From Bacteroidales bacterium (GTDB lineage: Bacteria; Bacteroidota; Bacteroidia; Bacteroidales; UBA7332), in assembly GCA_028687995.1 (NCBI GenBank), contig JAQTZA010000002.1, positions 62,001 to 126,000 on the forward strand: a DNA stretch of 64,000 nt, written 5' to 3'. Within the stretch, counting starts at the first letter, position 1. Every line of letters begins with the position of its first letter. The position numbers and the translations under genes were made by a program. Below the pieces are notes generated by a model that made no database searches, was not told the DNA's origin, and saw nothing but the letters and a program-made list of their open reading frames with translations. Below are positions 27,856 through 37,326 of this stretch, in pieces.

Positions 27856-28443
27856 ATGTTAAAGATTGACGAACTTTATGATTTAATTTATTTAGATGAA
27901 TCTACAAAAGATGCTTCTTATTTTTTGACAATTGTAGAGCCAAATATTGAATTGCTACTCAAAACAGATTTTGGTGATTATAAAGAACGTTACAAAACGA
28001 CTCGTTTAATTTCTGATTTTGCTATAGCGAAGTGCAAGGTAGGAGAATTTCATACAGCATTACCTTATTTAAATAATTCAATTTTTTTATTCGAAACTGA
28101 TGAGAAGCTGATGAATAAAGATTTATTGGATGAAAGTCTATATACTGCATTGATTATGAAAAGAGGGGAAACTCTTTATAAATTGAGAAAGTATAAAGCA
28201 GCATTCGCTGATTTTAAAAAGTTGACACAAAAATACCCCAACAATAAAAGCCTGAATAATTGGTGTATTCAATGTCGGCGACATTCATTGGAATATTTAG
28301 AATGGCTGTTTATTATACTTATCGTTATTAACCTACTGCTTAAACTTATATTTAATTTTCATTCAATTTTTCTTAGCATTACTATCATCATTTGTGTAGT
28401 TGGTATTTTAGCAATTTTCTTATATCGTAATTCTATAAAGTAA
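27856..28443 (+). CDS. Hypothetical TPR-like protein with two C-terminal membrane helices
   Basis: 195 residues. The first ~140 are helical with TPR-like spacing (AIAKCKVGEFHTALPYLNNSIFLFE; ALIMKRGETLYKLRKYKAAFADFKKLTQKYPNNKSL). The last ~50 form two transmembrane helices (LEWLFIILIVINLLLKLIF and SIFLSITIIICVVGILAIFLY), placing the TPR domain probably in the cytoplasm. I recognise no family. Its bases look noticeably AT-richer than its neighbours, and it sits just downstream of a tRNA gene, so it may be an acquired gene; no flanking repeat or integrase supports that. TAATTTCG at about 27820 is a weak possible -7 box. Confidence 0.6.
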   Translation: MLKIDELYDLIYLDESTKDASYFLTIVEPNIELLLKTDFGDYKERYKTTRLISDFAIAKCKVGEFHTALPYLNNSIFLFETDEKLMNKDLLDESLYTALIMKRGETLYKLRKYKAAFADFKKLTQKYPNNKSLNNWCIQCRRHSLEYLEWLFIILIVINLLLKLIFNFHSIFLSITIIICVVGILAIFLYRNSIK

Positions 28444-28470
28444 TTTTCATCATAAATCGTCTAACCTACT

Positions 28471-28932
28471 ATGACCAACAATGACATTCTCCGCCGGATA
28501 CGGTATGCTTTTGAGTTTAACGATTCAAAAATGATTGAACTTTTCGCTGCCGCTGATTACGAAGTGTCGCGTTCTGAAGTGAGCGATTGGTTGAAAAAAG
28601 AGGATGATCCAGCGTATCAGGAGTTGTCTGACATCGTTTTAGCTACGTTTCTGAATGGTCTTATTAACGACAGACGTGGTAGAAGAGAATGCGAACAACC
28701 CGCTCCCGAACGGCGATTGAATAATAATATCATCTTTCGGAAACTGAAAATTGCCCTGAACCTAAAAGATGAAGATATTCTAGATATGCTTTTGACGGTG
28801 AATATGCGCATCAGTAAGCATGAGTTGAGCGCATTTTTTCGCAATCCCAATCAAGAGCAATATCGGGTATGTAACGATCAGATTATCAGGAATTTTCTGC
28901 AATCAATGCAGCTAAAATACCGTCCATTGTAA
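28471..28932 (+). CDS. YehS-like protein with two DUF1456 repeats
   Basis: 153 residues made of two similar halves: NNDILRRIRYAFEFNDSKMIELFAAADYEVSRSEVSDWLKKEDD (about 3-46) and NNNIIFRKLKIALNLKDEDILDMLLTVNMRISKHELSAFFRNPN (about 84-127). This is the duplicated DUF1456 module of E. coli YehS, a small conserved cytoplasmic protein of unknown function. The start of the methionine-sulfoxide reductase gene lies 14 bases downstream, so they are probably one unit. Confidence 0.87.
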   Translation: MTNNDILRRIRYAFEFNDSKMIELFAAADYEVSRSEVSDWLKKEDDPAYQELSDIVLATFLNGLINDRRGRRECEQPAPERRLNNNIIFRKLKIALNLKDEDILDMLLTVNMRISKHELSAFFRNPNQEQYRVCNDQIIRNFLQSMQLKYRPL

Positions 28933-28946
28933 TTGAAATAAACAGT

Positions 28947-29426
28947 ATGGAAACCTTGCATATTCCACAAACCTCTGATAAAACTGAAATTTACAAGGCG
29001 ATTATTCCCCAAATTGAAGCATTATTGGCAACAGAGAGCGACTTAATTGCCAATCTGGCCAATGTGTCGGCTGTTCTCAAAGAGGCTTTTTGCTTTCTCT
29101 GGGTCGGTTTTTATTTGGTGAAAAATGATGAATTAGTGTTGGGTCCTTTTCAAGGTCCGTTAGCTTGTACTCGGATACGATATGGCAAAGGTGTGTGCGG
29201 AAACGCTTGGAAAGAGTCGCGCACCATTGTTGTGCCCGATGTTGAGGCATTTCCGGGGCATATTGCCTGTTCATCTTTATCGAAATCAGAGATTGTAATT
29301 CCTTTATTCAAAGACAATAAGGTGGTAGGTGTGCTCGATGTGGATAGCCAATTTATCCACCATTTTGATGAATTTGATGTCCTAGAAATGCAACGGATTG
29401 CTCAAATTCTCGAAGAAAAATTGTAA
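28947..29426 (+). CDS. msrC: Free methionine-(R)-sulfoxide reductase (GAF domain)
   Basis: 159 residues forming a single GAF domain. It reduces free, not protein-bound, methionine-R-sulfoxide with thioredoxin as electron donor in the cytoplasm. The three conserved Cys are at 74 (LACTRI), 84 (GVCGNAW) and 108 (HIACSS); their 10- and 24-residue spacing matches the E. coli enzyme, and WVGFYL and VLDVDS are family motifs. It sits between the YehS-like gene and transketolase. A TAATTTTG element overlaps its stop codon (29424-29431) and may help transcribe transketolase. Confidence 0.92.
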   Translation: METLHIPQTSDKTEIYKAIIPQIEALLATESDLIANLANVSAVLKEAFCFLWVGFYLVKNDELVLGPFQGPLACTRIRYGKGVCGNAWKESRTIVVPDVEAFPGHIACSSLSKSEIVIPLFKDNKVVGVLDVDSQFIHHFDEFDVLEMQRIAQILEEKL

Positions 29427-29512
29427 TTTTGTCCGACTTTAGAAATTCAATCTAAAACATACCGTTCTTGATATACTACTAAACCTATTTTTACTATTTA
29501 ACCCCATACAAA

Positions 29513-31549
29513 ATGAACGACGTTTCAATTTTAAACAAAGCAGCTGATAATATCAGAATTTTAGCTGCTTCGATGGTCGAAAAAGCCAAATCAGGACACC
29601 CAGGTGGTGCGATGGGTGGTGCAGACTACGTGAATGTCCTTTTCTCTGAGTTTTTAACTTACGATCCTAAAGATCCTAATTGGATCAACCGCGACCGTTT
29701 CTTTCTCGATCCAGGTCACATGTCGCCAATGCTTTATGCGGTGTTGAGTTTGACAGGTAAATTTACAATGGAGGAGTGTTCAAACTTCCGTCAATGGGAT
29801 AGCCCAACACCGGGACACCCAGAGGTTGATGTGCTGCGTGGTATTGAAAATACATCTGGACCTCTTGGCCAAGGTCATACGATGGCGGTGGGTGCTGCTA
29901 TTGCAGAGCGTTTCCTTGTTGCTCGTTTTGGCGAGTGGATGAGTCACAAAACCTACGCATTCATCTCTGATGGTGGTGTGCAGGAAGAGATTTCACAAGG
30001 TGCAGGTCGTTTGGCTGGTTTCTTGGGATTGAGCAACTTGATTATGTTTTATGATAGCAATGATATACAATTGTCAACCGACACTTCTTCTGTAACGAAA
30101 GAAGATACTGCTGCCAAATATGCAGCATGGGGTTGGAATGTGATGACCATCGAAGGTAATAATGCTGTAGCCATCCGCGCAGCTATTGCAGCAGCTCAAA
30201 CAGAAACAAAACGTCCGACCATCATCATTGGTAAAACCATTATGGGTAAAGGCGCTGTGACGGAAGCGGGAGATAATTTCGAACGCAAATGCGCAACTCA
30301 CGGTATGCCATTGAGTGAATGTGGTGCTTCCTATGCAAAATCAATTTTGAACTTAGGCGGAAATCCGGAAAATCCTTTTGTGATTTTCGACGAGACTGCC
30401 GAATTGTATGGAAAACGTGCCGCTGAACTCGAAAAGATTGCTGCTGGCAAAAAAGCAGAACAAGCTGCTTGGGAAGCTGCAAATCCAGAATTGGCAGTTA
30501 AACTGAAAAAATTCTTCTCGAAAGAGGCTCCTGCTGTTGATTATTCTAAAATCGTACAAAAAGCTGATCAGGCTACACGTGCTGCTTCGGCTACTGTTTT
30601 AGGTGTGTTGGCGCAAGAGGTGGAAAACATGATCGTATCGTCTGCCGACTTAGCAAATTCTGATAAAACAGACGGATTCCTCAAATATACTCATGCTTTC
30701 ACAAGCGGTGATTTCACAGGTGCATTCTTACAAGCAGGTGTTTGTGAGTTGACAATGGCTGCCGTTATGAACGGTATTGCCCTTCACGGTGGTGTGATTT
30801 GTGCTTGTGGTACATTCTTCGTATTCTCCGATTACATGAAACCAGCTGTGCGTATGGCGGCGTTGATGCAATTGCCGGTGAAATACATCTGGACACACGA
30901 TGCTTTCCGCGTAGGAGAGGATGGTCCAACCCACCAACCAATTGAGCAAGAGGCTCAAATCCGCTTGATGGAACAATTGAAAAACCACCACGGCAAAAAC
31001 AGTACATTAGTACTCCGTCCAGCCGATGTAGAAGAGGGAACTGTGGCTTGGAAAATGGCGATGGAAAACCTTGATACTCCAACAGCGTTGATTCTTTCGC
31101 GTCAGAATATTGTCAATCTGCCTGCTGCTAGCGGTAATCGCTACCAAGAGGCGTTGCAAGCTGCGAAAGGTGCATACATCGTATCGAAAGATGCTAATCC
31201 AGAAGTAGTATTGGTAGCAAACGGTTCGGAAGTAGCGTCGTTGGTAGCTGGTGCTGCTTTGTTGAAAGAGCGCAAAGGCATTCAAGTACAAATCGTTTCT
31301 GCTCCGTCTGAAGGATTGTTCTTTAACCAATCGGCTGCTTATCAAGAAGAGGTGATTCCTTCGAATCTTCCTGTGTTTGGTTTAACGGCGGGATTGCCAA
31401 CTTCACTTTACCGCTTAGTAGGTAAAAACGGTGTAGTTTGGGGACTCGATCATTTCGGCTATTCAGCGCCATTCAAAGTGTTGGATGAGAAATTTGGTTT
31501 CAATGCCGAAAACGTCTTTACACAAGTTTCTGCTTTGTTGAAAAAATAG
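29513..31549 (+). CDS. tkt: Transketolase
   Basis: 678 residues. Thiamine-diphosphate enzyme of the non-oxidative pentose phosphate pathway, moving two-carbon ketol units between sugar phosphates. N-terminal ThDP domain with SGHPGGAMGGADY (about 23-35), DRFFLDPGHMSPMLYA, and the cofactor-binding GDG-like segment as ISDGGVQEE; Pyr domain with HGGVICACGTFFVFSDYMKPAVR and the catalytic-region THDAFRVGEDGPTHQPIEQ; C-terminal transketolase domain from about 560. Family length is normal and the start (MNDVSILNKAADNIRILAASMVEKAKSGHPG) is unambiguous. A strong terminator follows. Transcribed on its own or from the msrC side. Confidence 0.96.
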   Translation: MNDVSILNKAADNIRILAASMVEKAKSGHPGGAMGGADYVNVLFSEFLTYDPKDPNWINRDRFFLDPGHMSPMLYAVLSLTGKFTMEECSNFRQWDSPTPGHPEVDVLRGIENTSGPLGQGHTMAVGAAIAERFLVARFGEWMSHKTYAFISDGGVQEEISQGAGRLAGFLGLSNLIMFYDSNDIQLSTDTSSVTKEDTAAKYAAWGWNVMTIEGNNAVAIRAAIAAAQTETKRPTIIIGKTIMGKGAVTEAGDNFERKCATHGMPLSECGASYAKSILNLGGNPENPFVIFDETAELYGKRAAELEKIAAGKKAEQAAWEAANPELAVKLKKFFSKEAPAVDYSKIVQKADQATRAASATVLGVLAQEVENMIVSSADLANSDKTDGFLKYTHAFTSGDFTGAFLQAGVCELTMAAVMNGIALHGGVICACGTFFVFSDYMKPAVRMAALMQLPVKYIWTHDAFRVGEDGPTHQPIEQEAQIRLMEQLKNHHGKNSTLVLRPADVEEGTVAWKMAMENLDTPTALILSRQNIVNLPAASGNRYQEALQAAKGAYIVSKDANPEVVLVANGSEVASLVAGAALLKERKGIQVQIVSAPSEGLFFNQSAAYQEEVIPSNLPVFGLTAGLPTSLYRLVGKNGVVWGLDHFGYSAPFKVLDEKFGFNAENVFTQVSALLKK

Positions 31550-31568
31550 GCTAAAACTGTATATCCTT

Positions 31569-31609
31569 AAAAGCCCTGTTCGTCGGTTGATGAACAGGGC
31601 TTTTTTTTT
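31569..31609 (+). terminator. Terminator of transketolase
   Basis: AAAAGCCCTGTTC (31569-31581) / GAACAGGGCTTTT (31592-31604) followed by T's. Confidence 0.93.
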
Positions 31610-31663
31610 ACATAACGAAGTCTTGAAGTGGTAGCGAATGTTTTAGACCTAAAGGGTTTCACT

Positions 31664-31677
31664 CCGATAGTTATCGG
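31664..31677. repeat. Short palindrome CCGATA-gt-TATCGG
   Basis: A 6-bp inverted repeat in an otherwise featureless 200-base gap between convergent transketolase and DUF5686-like genes. Possibly a remnant of a dispersed palindromic repeat; no second copy is in the window. Confidence 0.35.
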
Positions 31678-31809
31678 GGCTGTTAGATCTGTTCAAATGT
31701 TTTTTTTACAAATACTGGAACAGTTAGCTGAATCGCATAAGCTTGTGACTTAGCTTGAATATAATTAGCAATCAAAAGTAGAGTGTCTGTTGTCTGTGAT
31801 AGACTCATT

Positions 31810-34416
31810 TTATTTTTCTCCGAACCAATTTAGTAGTGGAAGAGATATTTTTATCTCTGTGCCTCGATGCGCAAAGCCATTAAATCCAGCGAAGATGCCA
31901 ATTCTCCCTAAATCTGGCAATCCTATCGAGTACCCGATTTCGGTAATTGGTTTTTCGTTGCGAATGTTCCACAATTGATTCCATTGTAGCGATTCGTCGA
32001 AGATTTTGCGTTGCAAAGGTTTCAATCGTTTCAGTAGCAAATAATCAGAGCTCCACGTGATGTGGCTCTCCATCCATCGGTTAGTGCTGCTAGTGTAGTT
32101 GTCAAGCAGACTGAAGGTGTTGTTGAACGAATGATGGGTAAAAAGCAATGGCGATGTGGCAAAGTAATGATAGTCAGGTGCAAAAATTGTTCTTTTGGAT
32201 GTAAACCCTCCTGCCGAAAGTGCGTAATTTAGTTTGCTGAATCGCGATAATGATACTGTTTGATCGATCGAAAATGTTAGTTCGCTGTACGACGATTGAT
32301 TTTTACTGCTCAATAGTGGTAATGCCTTTTCGAACACCACGTTAAAAGTGGGAAATGAAGAGTTAAGATACTCTTTATAACCATCGCGTAAGCGGTATTT
32401 TTGATGCGGAGTGTAGGTTAATTTGACAACCGCCGCTGAGTTGATGTGATCGGGGAAAATTGTCCGATATGCTTCGTTGAAGTAGTTGGGTTTTGGAGCA
32501 TTGCCAAGTAGATGAAACGAGGTGCTGTTCGTCAGCAGGCTTCGCTTTTCGTAGCTGATGGCAGTGGTCAATCTCAATCCGTTGGCCAAGTCAACCTCGT
32601 TGTCGAGGTGAAAAAATTGGTTTTTATAAAAACGAATTGCATTGTCGCCAAAAAAGAGCGACGATAGTGAGTTGGTGAATCGCAAGGTACTTGTTTCGTC
32701 TTGAATATCGCTGGTCGTGTTGCCGACTGACAAGCGGAGTTGCCCATTCGAAAACGGTGCATATTGAAGCTTATTGCACACATCCCATACTGCCGACTTG
32801 CGTGCAGTAGTGTAGTAGATGGATGGCGAAACAATCAGTTTGGTCGTTTTCGAAGTGCTGATTTTCAACCCAATTCGTTGACCAAGCCAGAACCCATCTA
32901 CAAAATTATACTCTTTTGCAACGGCTTTCAACAGTCCATCAAATGATATTGTTGCATTTTTCCCGAGTTTAACCTCGTTGCCGAAGAGCCATTTCGATGA
33001 TTTTCCAGAGCTCGAAATACCAATGGTGATTGAGTTGTTGGATGTTTGCACCGATTTAGAGACGGGCAGCGAATCGACATGCAAGAAACTCTCTGCTTCG
33101 TCTTTCCCTAGCGGTACATTGCGCACGTTTTCCCAAAAGGTCGAATCTCGTTTGGAAGCCAACGAATCTATTTGCATTTTCACTGTCTCGATATCTTTCA
33201 CCTCCAACGATTGCTGTTGCTTCTGTTGCTCATCACTCTCCATCATTTTCGATGATAAGAGCGCCAATTTCAATGCATCTTTGGTCGATAGTTTCTCTTT
33301 TGCCGAGAGTTGTTCGATTTGGGAGCGCACTTTTTCTTGTTTAAAGTTCTCTTTGGAGTTGTCAAGTTTTCTCTTTGGTACAAGTGCTGCCGATTCGTTG
33401 AGAATGATGCTCTTATATTTTACAGAAGAGTAGAATCGTCCGAATCCTTTTACGCCCAGCGTACCAATATTGGTATAAGTGTCGAAGGTAATGGGTAGGA
33501 AAACAGATGGTTTCACCTCCTGATAATTGACTTTGTATCTAGTTGTTGTTCCCATTTCTGTGATTGATAAGTCTATGGCGTAAACGTTCCAATCATCTTC
33601 GGTAATATAGATTTTTCCATCGAATAGTGTTGAACTTTCGACTTTTGGAATTACACGAATCTGATTTATCTGAAGGCTTCCTTCCGAATATATTCTTTCA
33701 AACTTAAATTTGTAGTATTTGAATGCTTGTGGAGAAAGTGGCGATATTTTTCTAGAGATTTCGGGATTGTAAATGCTGGAGGTCGAAATCTGAATACCTC
33801 CTTTGGGTTCAAGGCTTTTTGGAATAGATGTTTTGTAGGCGATTACATGTTGTGTGTATTTGTTGGGCAAGTGAAACAAAATCTCGTTGTGCGACTCCAT
33901 CACCATTAATTTCCCGATTAAGGCTTTGATGCCATCGTCTTTGATCATCATTTTCATCAAAGTGGGTATTTTCTCAATCTTCACACTCCCTTTTAGGTAG
34001 TTTTCGGAGGTGTAACTAGCCACTTGATGTAGGTGAAATGGAGCATTGGCAATGGTGTAACGCATTATGCGGTAGGCAGGATCTTCTTTCGTTAATCGAG
34101 CGACAACTTCATTCAGTTCATAGATTTTTTCAGTCAATTGAAATTCAATTTCTTGATTAGTCGATGGTGTTTGAATGACTCTCCTTTGGGTTTCAAAACC
34201 CATTGAGCTGATTTCGAGGGTGTAAGTACCTTGGGCTAGTTTTGCCTGGAATTTTCCTTGTTCGTCGGCAACCAATCCCTGTGAAATCTCTTTGATGTAA
34301 ACGGTGGAATAGGGGATAGGGTCGTTTTTTGAGTTTATTACTCTTCCTCTAATTGATTGCGCAGAAGCGATGAATGAACAAAAGATAGTGAGTAGAAATA
34401 GTAGAAAAGCTCTCAT
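31810..34416 (-). CDS. Outer-membrane protein with carboxypeptidase-like domain, DUF5686 family
   Basis: I start at 34416 (MRAFLLFLLTIFCSFIASAQ), a clean signal peptide; the ATG at 34437 adds seven residues. About 868 residues. A carboxypeptidase-like regulatory domain follows (about 21-105; IRGRVINSKNDPIPYSTVYI ... SSMGFETQ), then a large region matching the DUF5686 type: a beta-rich middle, a Lys/Gln/Glu-rich coiled stretch (about 370-430), and many barrel-like strands ending SLPLLNWFGEK. No plug domain, so not a TonB receptor. Family function is unknown; surface display or substrate binding is assumed. Bases between the gene and 34700 contain no clear promoter. Confidence 0.82.
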   Translation of the reverse strand: MRAFLLFLLTIFCSFIASAQSIRGRVINSKNDPIPYSTVYIKEISQGLVADEQGKFQAKLAQGTYTLEISSMGFETQRRVIQTPSTNQEIEFQLTEKIYELNEVVARLTKEDPAYRIMRYTIANAPFHLHQVASYTSENYLKGSVKIEKIPTLMKMMIKDDGIKALIGKLMVMESHNEILFHLPNKYTQHVIAYKTSIPKSLEPKGGIQISTSSIYNPEISRKISPLSPQAFKYYKFKFERIYSEGSLQINQIRVIPKVESSTLFDGKIYITEDDWNVYAIDLSITEMGTTTRYKVNYQEVKPSVFLPITFDTYTNIGTLGVKGFGRFYSSVKYKSIILNESAALVPKRKLDNSKENFKQEKVRSQIEQLSAKEKLSTKDALKLALLSSKMMESDEQQKQQQSLEVKDIETVKMQIDSLASKRDSTFWENVRNVPLGKDEAESFLHVDSLPVSKSVQTSNNSITIGISSSGKSSKWLFGNEVKLGKNATISFDGLLKAVAKEYNFVDGFWLGQRIGLKISTSKTTKLIVSPSIYYTTARKSAVWDVCNKLQYAPFSNGQLRLSVGNTTSDIQDETSTLRFTNSLSSLFFGDNAIRFYKNQFFHLDNEVDLANGLRLTTAISYEKRSLLTNSTSFHLLGNAPKPNYFNEAYRTIFPDHINSAAVVKLTYTPHQKYRLRDGYKEYLNSSFPTFNVVFEKALPLLSSKNQSSYSELTFSIDQTVSLSRFSKLNYALSAGGFTSKRTIFAPDYHYFATSPLLFTHHSFNNTFSLLDNYTSSTNRWMESHITWSSDYLLLKRLKPLQRKIFDESLQWNQLWNIRNEKPITEIGYSIGLPDLGRIGIFAGFNGFAHRGTEIKISLPLLNWFGEK

Positions 34417-34728
34417 ACCAATAATATATAAAAGCAAATATACCGAATAATTTCATTTGGCATCTTTGCTTTTGAAAAATGAGTTTATTTAACTGCTTTT
34501 TGTCGAATGCTAAGGATAGATTTTTTGAGTTATTAAAACTATTTAGTCTGAACTTTAGAAAATGATTAGAAAAGAATCGATACAAATTAGCTGATTTAGC
34601 ATTCATTACGAAACATTTGTTTGCCATCTTGCAGAAAAATGACGAAATTTGTGCTGTTTTTGTGGAAGATGGTATTCTTTTGCAAAATTTATGCAGAACA
34701 TAAACAAACAACTATAAAACTTACACAC

Positions 34729-36372
34729 ATGGCAAAAAGTGCATTACAAATTGCGCGCGCATCTTATCAACCTAAGTTGCCAACAGCTCTACAAGGAGCG
34801 GTGAAAATCGAAGTTGGTGCTTCAACTGAATCGGTAGCTGATCAGGCCGAGATAGCAGAATTATTCCCTAATACGTATGGAATGCCAATTATCAGCTTCA
34901 AAGAAGGTGAGGCAAAACAAAATCCAACAGTAGGAGTGGGTGTTATTTTATCTGGTGGACAAGCGCCAGGAGGGCATAATGTAATTTGTGGACTCTTCGA
35001 TGGTTTAAAAGTGTTGAATCCGAACAATAAATTATACGGATTCTTAGGTGGCCCAAGTGGGTTAGTCGATCACCAATACATTGAACTAACCAAAGAGATT
35101 GTGGATGAATACCGCAATACCGGAGGGTTCGACATCATTGGGTCTGGCCGTACAAAACTGGAAGAAGAAGCTCAATACGAAAAGGGAGCAGTGATTTGTA
35201 AACAATTAGGCATCAATGCAATTGTGGTAATTGGTGGTGACGATTCAAACACAAATGCGTGTGTATTAGCAGAGTATTATTCTCAAAAAAAGGCTGGTAT
35301 TCAAGTGATTGGATGTCCTAAAACGATCGACGGTGACCTTAAAAACGAAATGATTGAGACCTCTTTTGGTTTTGATACTGCATGCAAGGTGTATTCTGAG
35401 TTGATTGGTAATATTCAACGTGATGCAAATTCAGCGAAAAAATACTGGCACTTTATCCGATTGATGGGTCGCTCAGCATCACACATCACATTGGAATGTG
35501 CATTGCAAAGTCAACCGAATATCTGTATTGTATCAGAAGAGGTAGAGGCAAAAAACCAAACATTGAAAGATGTGGTTGATGATATCGTTACGGTGATTGT
35601 TAATCGTGCTAATTACGATTTGAATTTTGGAACTATTCTTATTCCAGAAGGGTTAATCGAATTTATACCTGCAATGAAAAAATTGATTGCAGAATTGAAT
35701 GACTTATTAGCTCATAATGAAGACTTTAATGCTCTTGAGACAGATGACGAGAAACGTCAATATGTAAAAGGAATGTTGAGCCACGATAGTCGCGATGTCT
35801 ATAATAGCCTTCCTAAGGGAATTGCGAAACAATTGACATTGGATCGTGATCCGCATGGCAATGTTCAAGTTTCATTAATTGAAACGGAAAAATTGTTGAT
35901 CGAAATGGTAGCCAAACGTTTGGCTCAATTAAAGGCAGAAGGCAAATACAAAGGAAAATTCTCAGCCATTAACCACTTCTTTGGTTACGAAGGTCGTTGT
36001 GCAATTCCATCGAATTTTGATGCAGATTACACCTATACTTTGGGTTATACTGCTTCTATATTGATTTCGGAAGGAAAAACAGGATATATGTCATCTGTGA
36101 GAAATCTCACTTCGCCAGCAGCAGAATGGATTGCAGGAGGTGTGCCCATTACCATGATGATGAATATGGAAAGACGCCACGGTAAAATGAAACCTGTGAT
36201 TCAAAAAGCATTGGTTTTGTTGGATGGAGCACCATTCAAATTTTTTGCGGCTAATCGTAAGAATTGGGCCGATGAGAGTCAAAGCTATGTTTATCCAGGT
36301 CCGATACAGTATTATGGTCCAACTGAAGTTTGCGATCAACCGACCAAAACACTTCAACTAGAAAAAGCGTAA
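34729..36372 (+). CDS. pfp: Pyrophosphate-fructose-6-phosphate 1-phosphotransferase
   Basis: 547 residues from 34729 ([18 protein letters not shown]); longer in-frame starts back to 34621 give a non-homologous leader. Interconverts fructose-6-P and fructose-1,6-bisP with PPi as phosphate donor, so glycolysis can run reversibly. Motifs: [14 protein letters not shown] (PPi/substrate loop), GGDDS (169-173; Asp in place of the Gly of ATP-PFKs marks PPi use), PKTIDGD (about 188-194) and MGRSASHI. The length fits the long group II Pfp. Bounded by a terminator at 36395. Confidence 0.95.
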   Translation: MAKSALQIARASYQPKLPTALQGAVKIEVGASTESVADQAEIAELFPNTYGMPIISFKEGEAKQNPTVGVGVILSGGQAPGGHNVICGLFDGLKVLNPNNKLYGFLGGPSGLVDHQYIELTKEIVDEYRNTGGFDIIGSGRTKLEEEAQYEKGAVICKQLGINAIVVIGGDDSNTNACVLAEYYSQKKAGIQVIGCPKTIDGDLKNEMIETSFGFDTACKVYSELIGNIQRDANSAKKYWHFIRLMGRSASHITLECALQSQPNICIVSEEVEAKNQTLKDVVDDIVTVIVNRANYDLNFGTILIPEGLIEFIPAMKKLIAELNDLLAHNEDFNALETDDEKRQYVKGMLSHDSRDVYNSLPKGIAKQLTLDRDPHGNVQVSLIETEKLLIEMVAKRLAQLKAEGKYKGKFSAINHFFGYEGRCAIPSNFDADYTYTLGYTASILISEGKTGYMSSVRNLTSPAAEWIAGGVPITMMMNMERRHGKMKPVIQKALVLLDGAPFKFFAANRKNWADESQSYVYPGPIQYYGPTEVCDQPTKTLQLEKA

Positions 36373-36394
36373 GCTAAAAATTCATATCGAACGA

Positions 36395-36429
36395 AGAGGG
36401 TGTCTTAAAAAAGGCACTCTCTTTTTTTT
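36395..36429 (+). terminator. Terminator of pfp
   Basis: AGAGGGTGTCTT (36395-36406) / AAGGCACTCTCT (36411-36422), two wobbles, then a T-run. Confidence 0.85.
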
Positions 36430-36515
36430 GCTTATGCAGCGAAATCGAATTTTTGTACGTCAATAAGTTGTATCTGTTTAAAACAGAAATATTTATAATA
36501 AAATATATTCACAAT

Positions 36516-37247
36516 ATGAAAACGAGGTATATACTATTTTCGATACTCCTTTTGGCTGTGTTCGCTTTGTCATCTTGCCAAAAAGAAGATGAATCGTCTT
36601 CCCGATTTCTTGCTTATGCAACCATTTCGGATGCTGCAAATCATGTATTGATGACTGATATTGATGCGGAACGCCTTTATGTAGAGGAGAACTCTAACAT
36701 TGTTGGAGAGTGGGTGGATGGAAGAAGAGTAATTGTGGACTATACAGTGTTGAGACAACACGAAAATGCATCTATTCTAAAAAGCTATTATGTGAAAGTC
36801 AATAGCACCTATTCAATTTTGACGAAAAATCCAGTAAAGAAGTCGTTTCTAAGTTCACCTGTTCGAGAAGATAGCATTGGACACGACCCGATTAATATAC
36901 ACGATGTCTGGTTTGCTGGTAATTATATGAATATCAATTTTGCATTGTGGAGAGATGATCCAGGCGTTACGCATTTTATTAATTTAGTAATTGACGATTC
37001 AAAAACGACATCCGATGATGTGTATGCAGAGCTTCGCCATAACGCATTTGCAGATGCTAAATTGATTAGTGCATGGGGTAATGTATCATTTAAAGTTTCT
37101 GATTACCTTGTTTCACCTAAGTCATCTTTCAAAATTCACTTAAGTCGTCAGACCTATTCTGGCGAATTCAAAACAGATACCATTACATACAATTCAGGGT
37201 TATCGTTGATGAAACCGGTTGTATTATCACGTTCATTAGTACAATAG
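36516..37247 (+). CDS. NigD-like lipoprotein
   Basis: Start at 36516 (MKTRYILFSILLLAVFALSSC), giving a lipobox with Cys21; the ATG at 36453 adds an unlikely leader. 243 residues. The segment AYATISDAANHVLMTDIDAERLYVEENS ... WVDGRRVIVDYTVL has the NigD-like order (strand, Asp-rich turn, then G-x-RV-x-VxYTxL), followed by a beta-sandwich. It resembles the 19094 protein in architecture. NigD-like proteins lack an assigned function. Single gene between terminators. Confidence 0.75.
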   Translation: MKTRYILFSILLLAVFALSSCQKEDESSSRFLAYATISDAANHVLMTDIDAERLYVEENSNIVGEWVDGRRVIVDYTVLRQHENASILKSYYVKVNSTYSILTKNPVKKSFLSSPVREDSIGHDPINIHDVWFAGNYMNINFALWRDDPGVTHFINLVIDDSKTTSDDVYAELRHNAFADAKLISAWGNVSFKVSDYLVSPKSSFKIHLSRQTYSGEFKTDTITYNSGLSLMKPVVLSRSLVQ

Positions 37248-37271
37248 AGTTTTTTCTTAATTTTGCGCACG

Positions 37272-37307
37272 AAAAAAGGTTGCTTTCCGAGGAGAGCAAC
37301 CTTTTTC
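37272..37307. terminator. Bidirectional terminator between the NigD-like gene and prs
   Basis: AAAAAGGTTGCT (37273-37284) / AGCAACCTTTTT (37295-37306) with A-run and T-run on the two sides; works for both convergent genes. Confidence 0.9.
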
Positions 37308-37326
37308 TATTCTGGATAAAGTCTTA

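Noticed and set aside
27677..28443. Integrated element at tRNA-Met
   Set aside because: No repeat of the tRNA 3' end and no integrase or mobility gene nearby.
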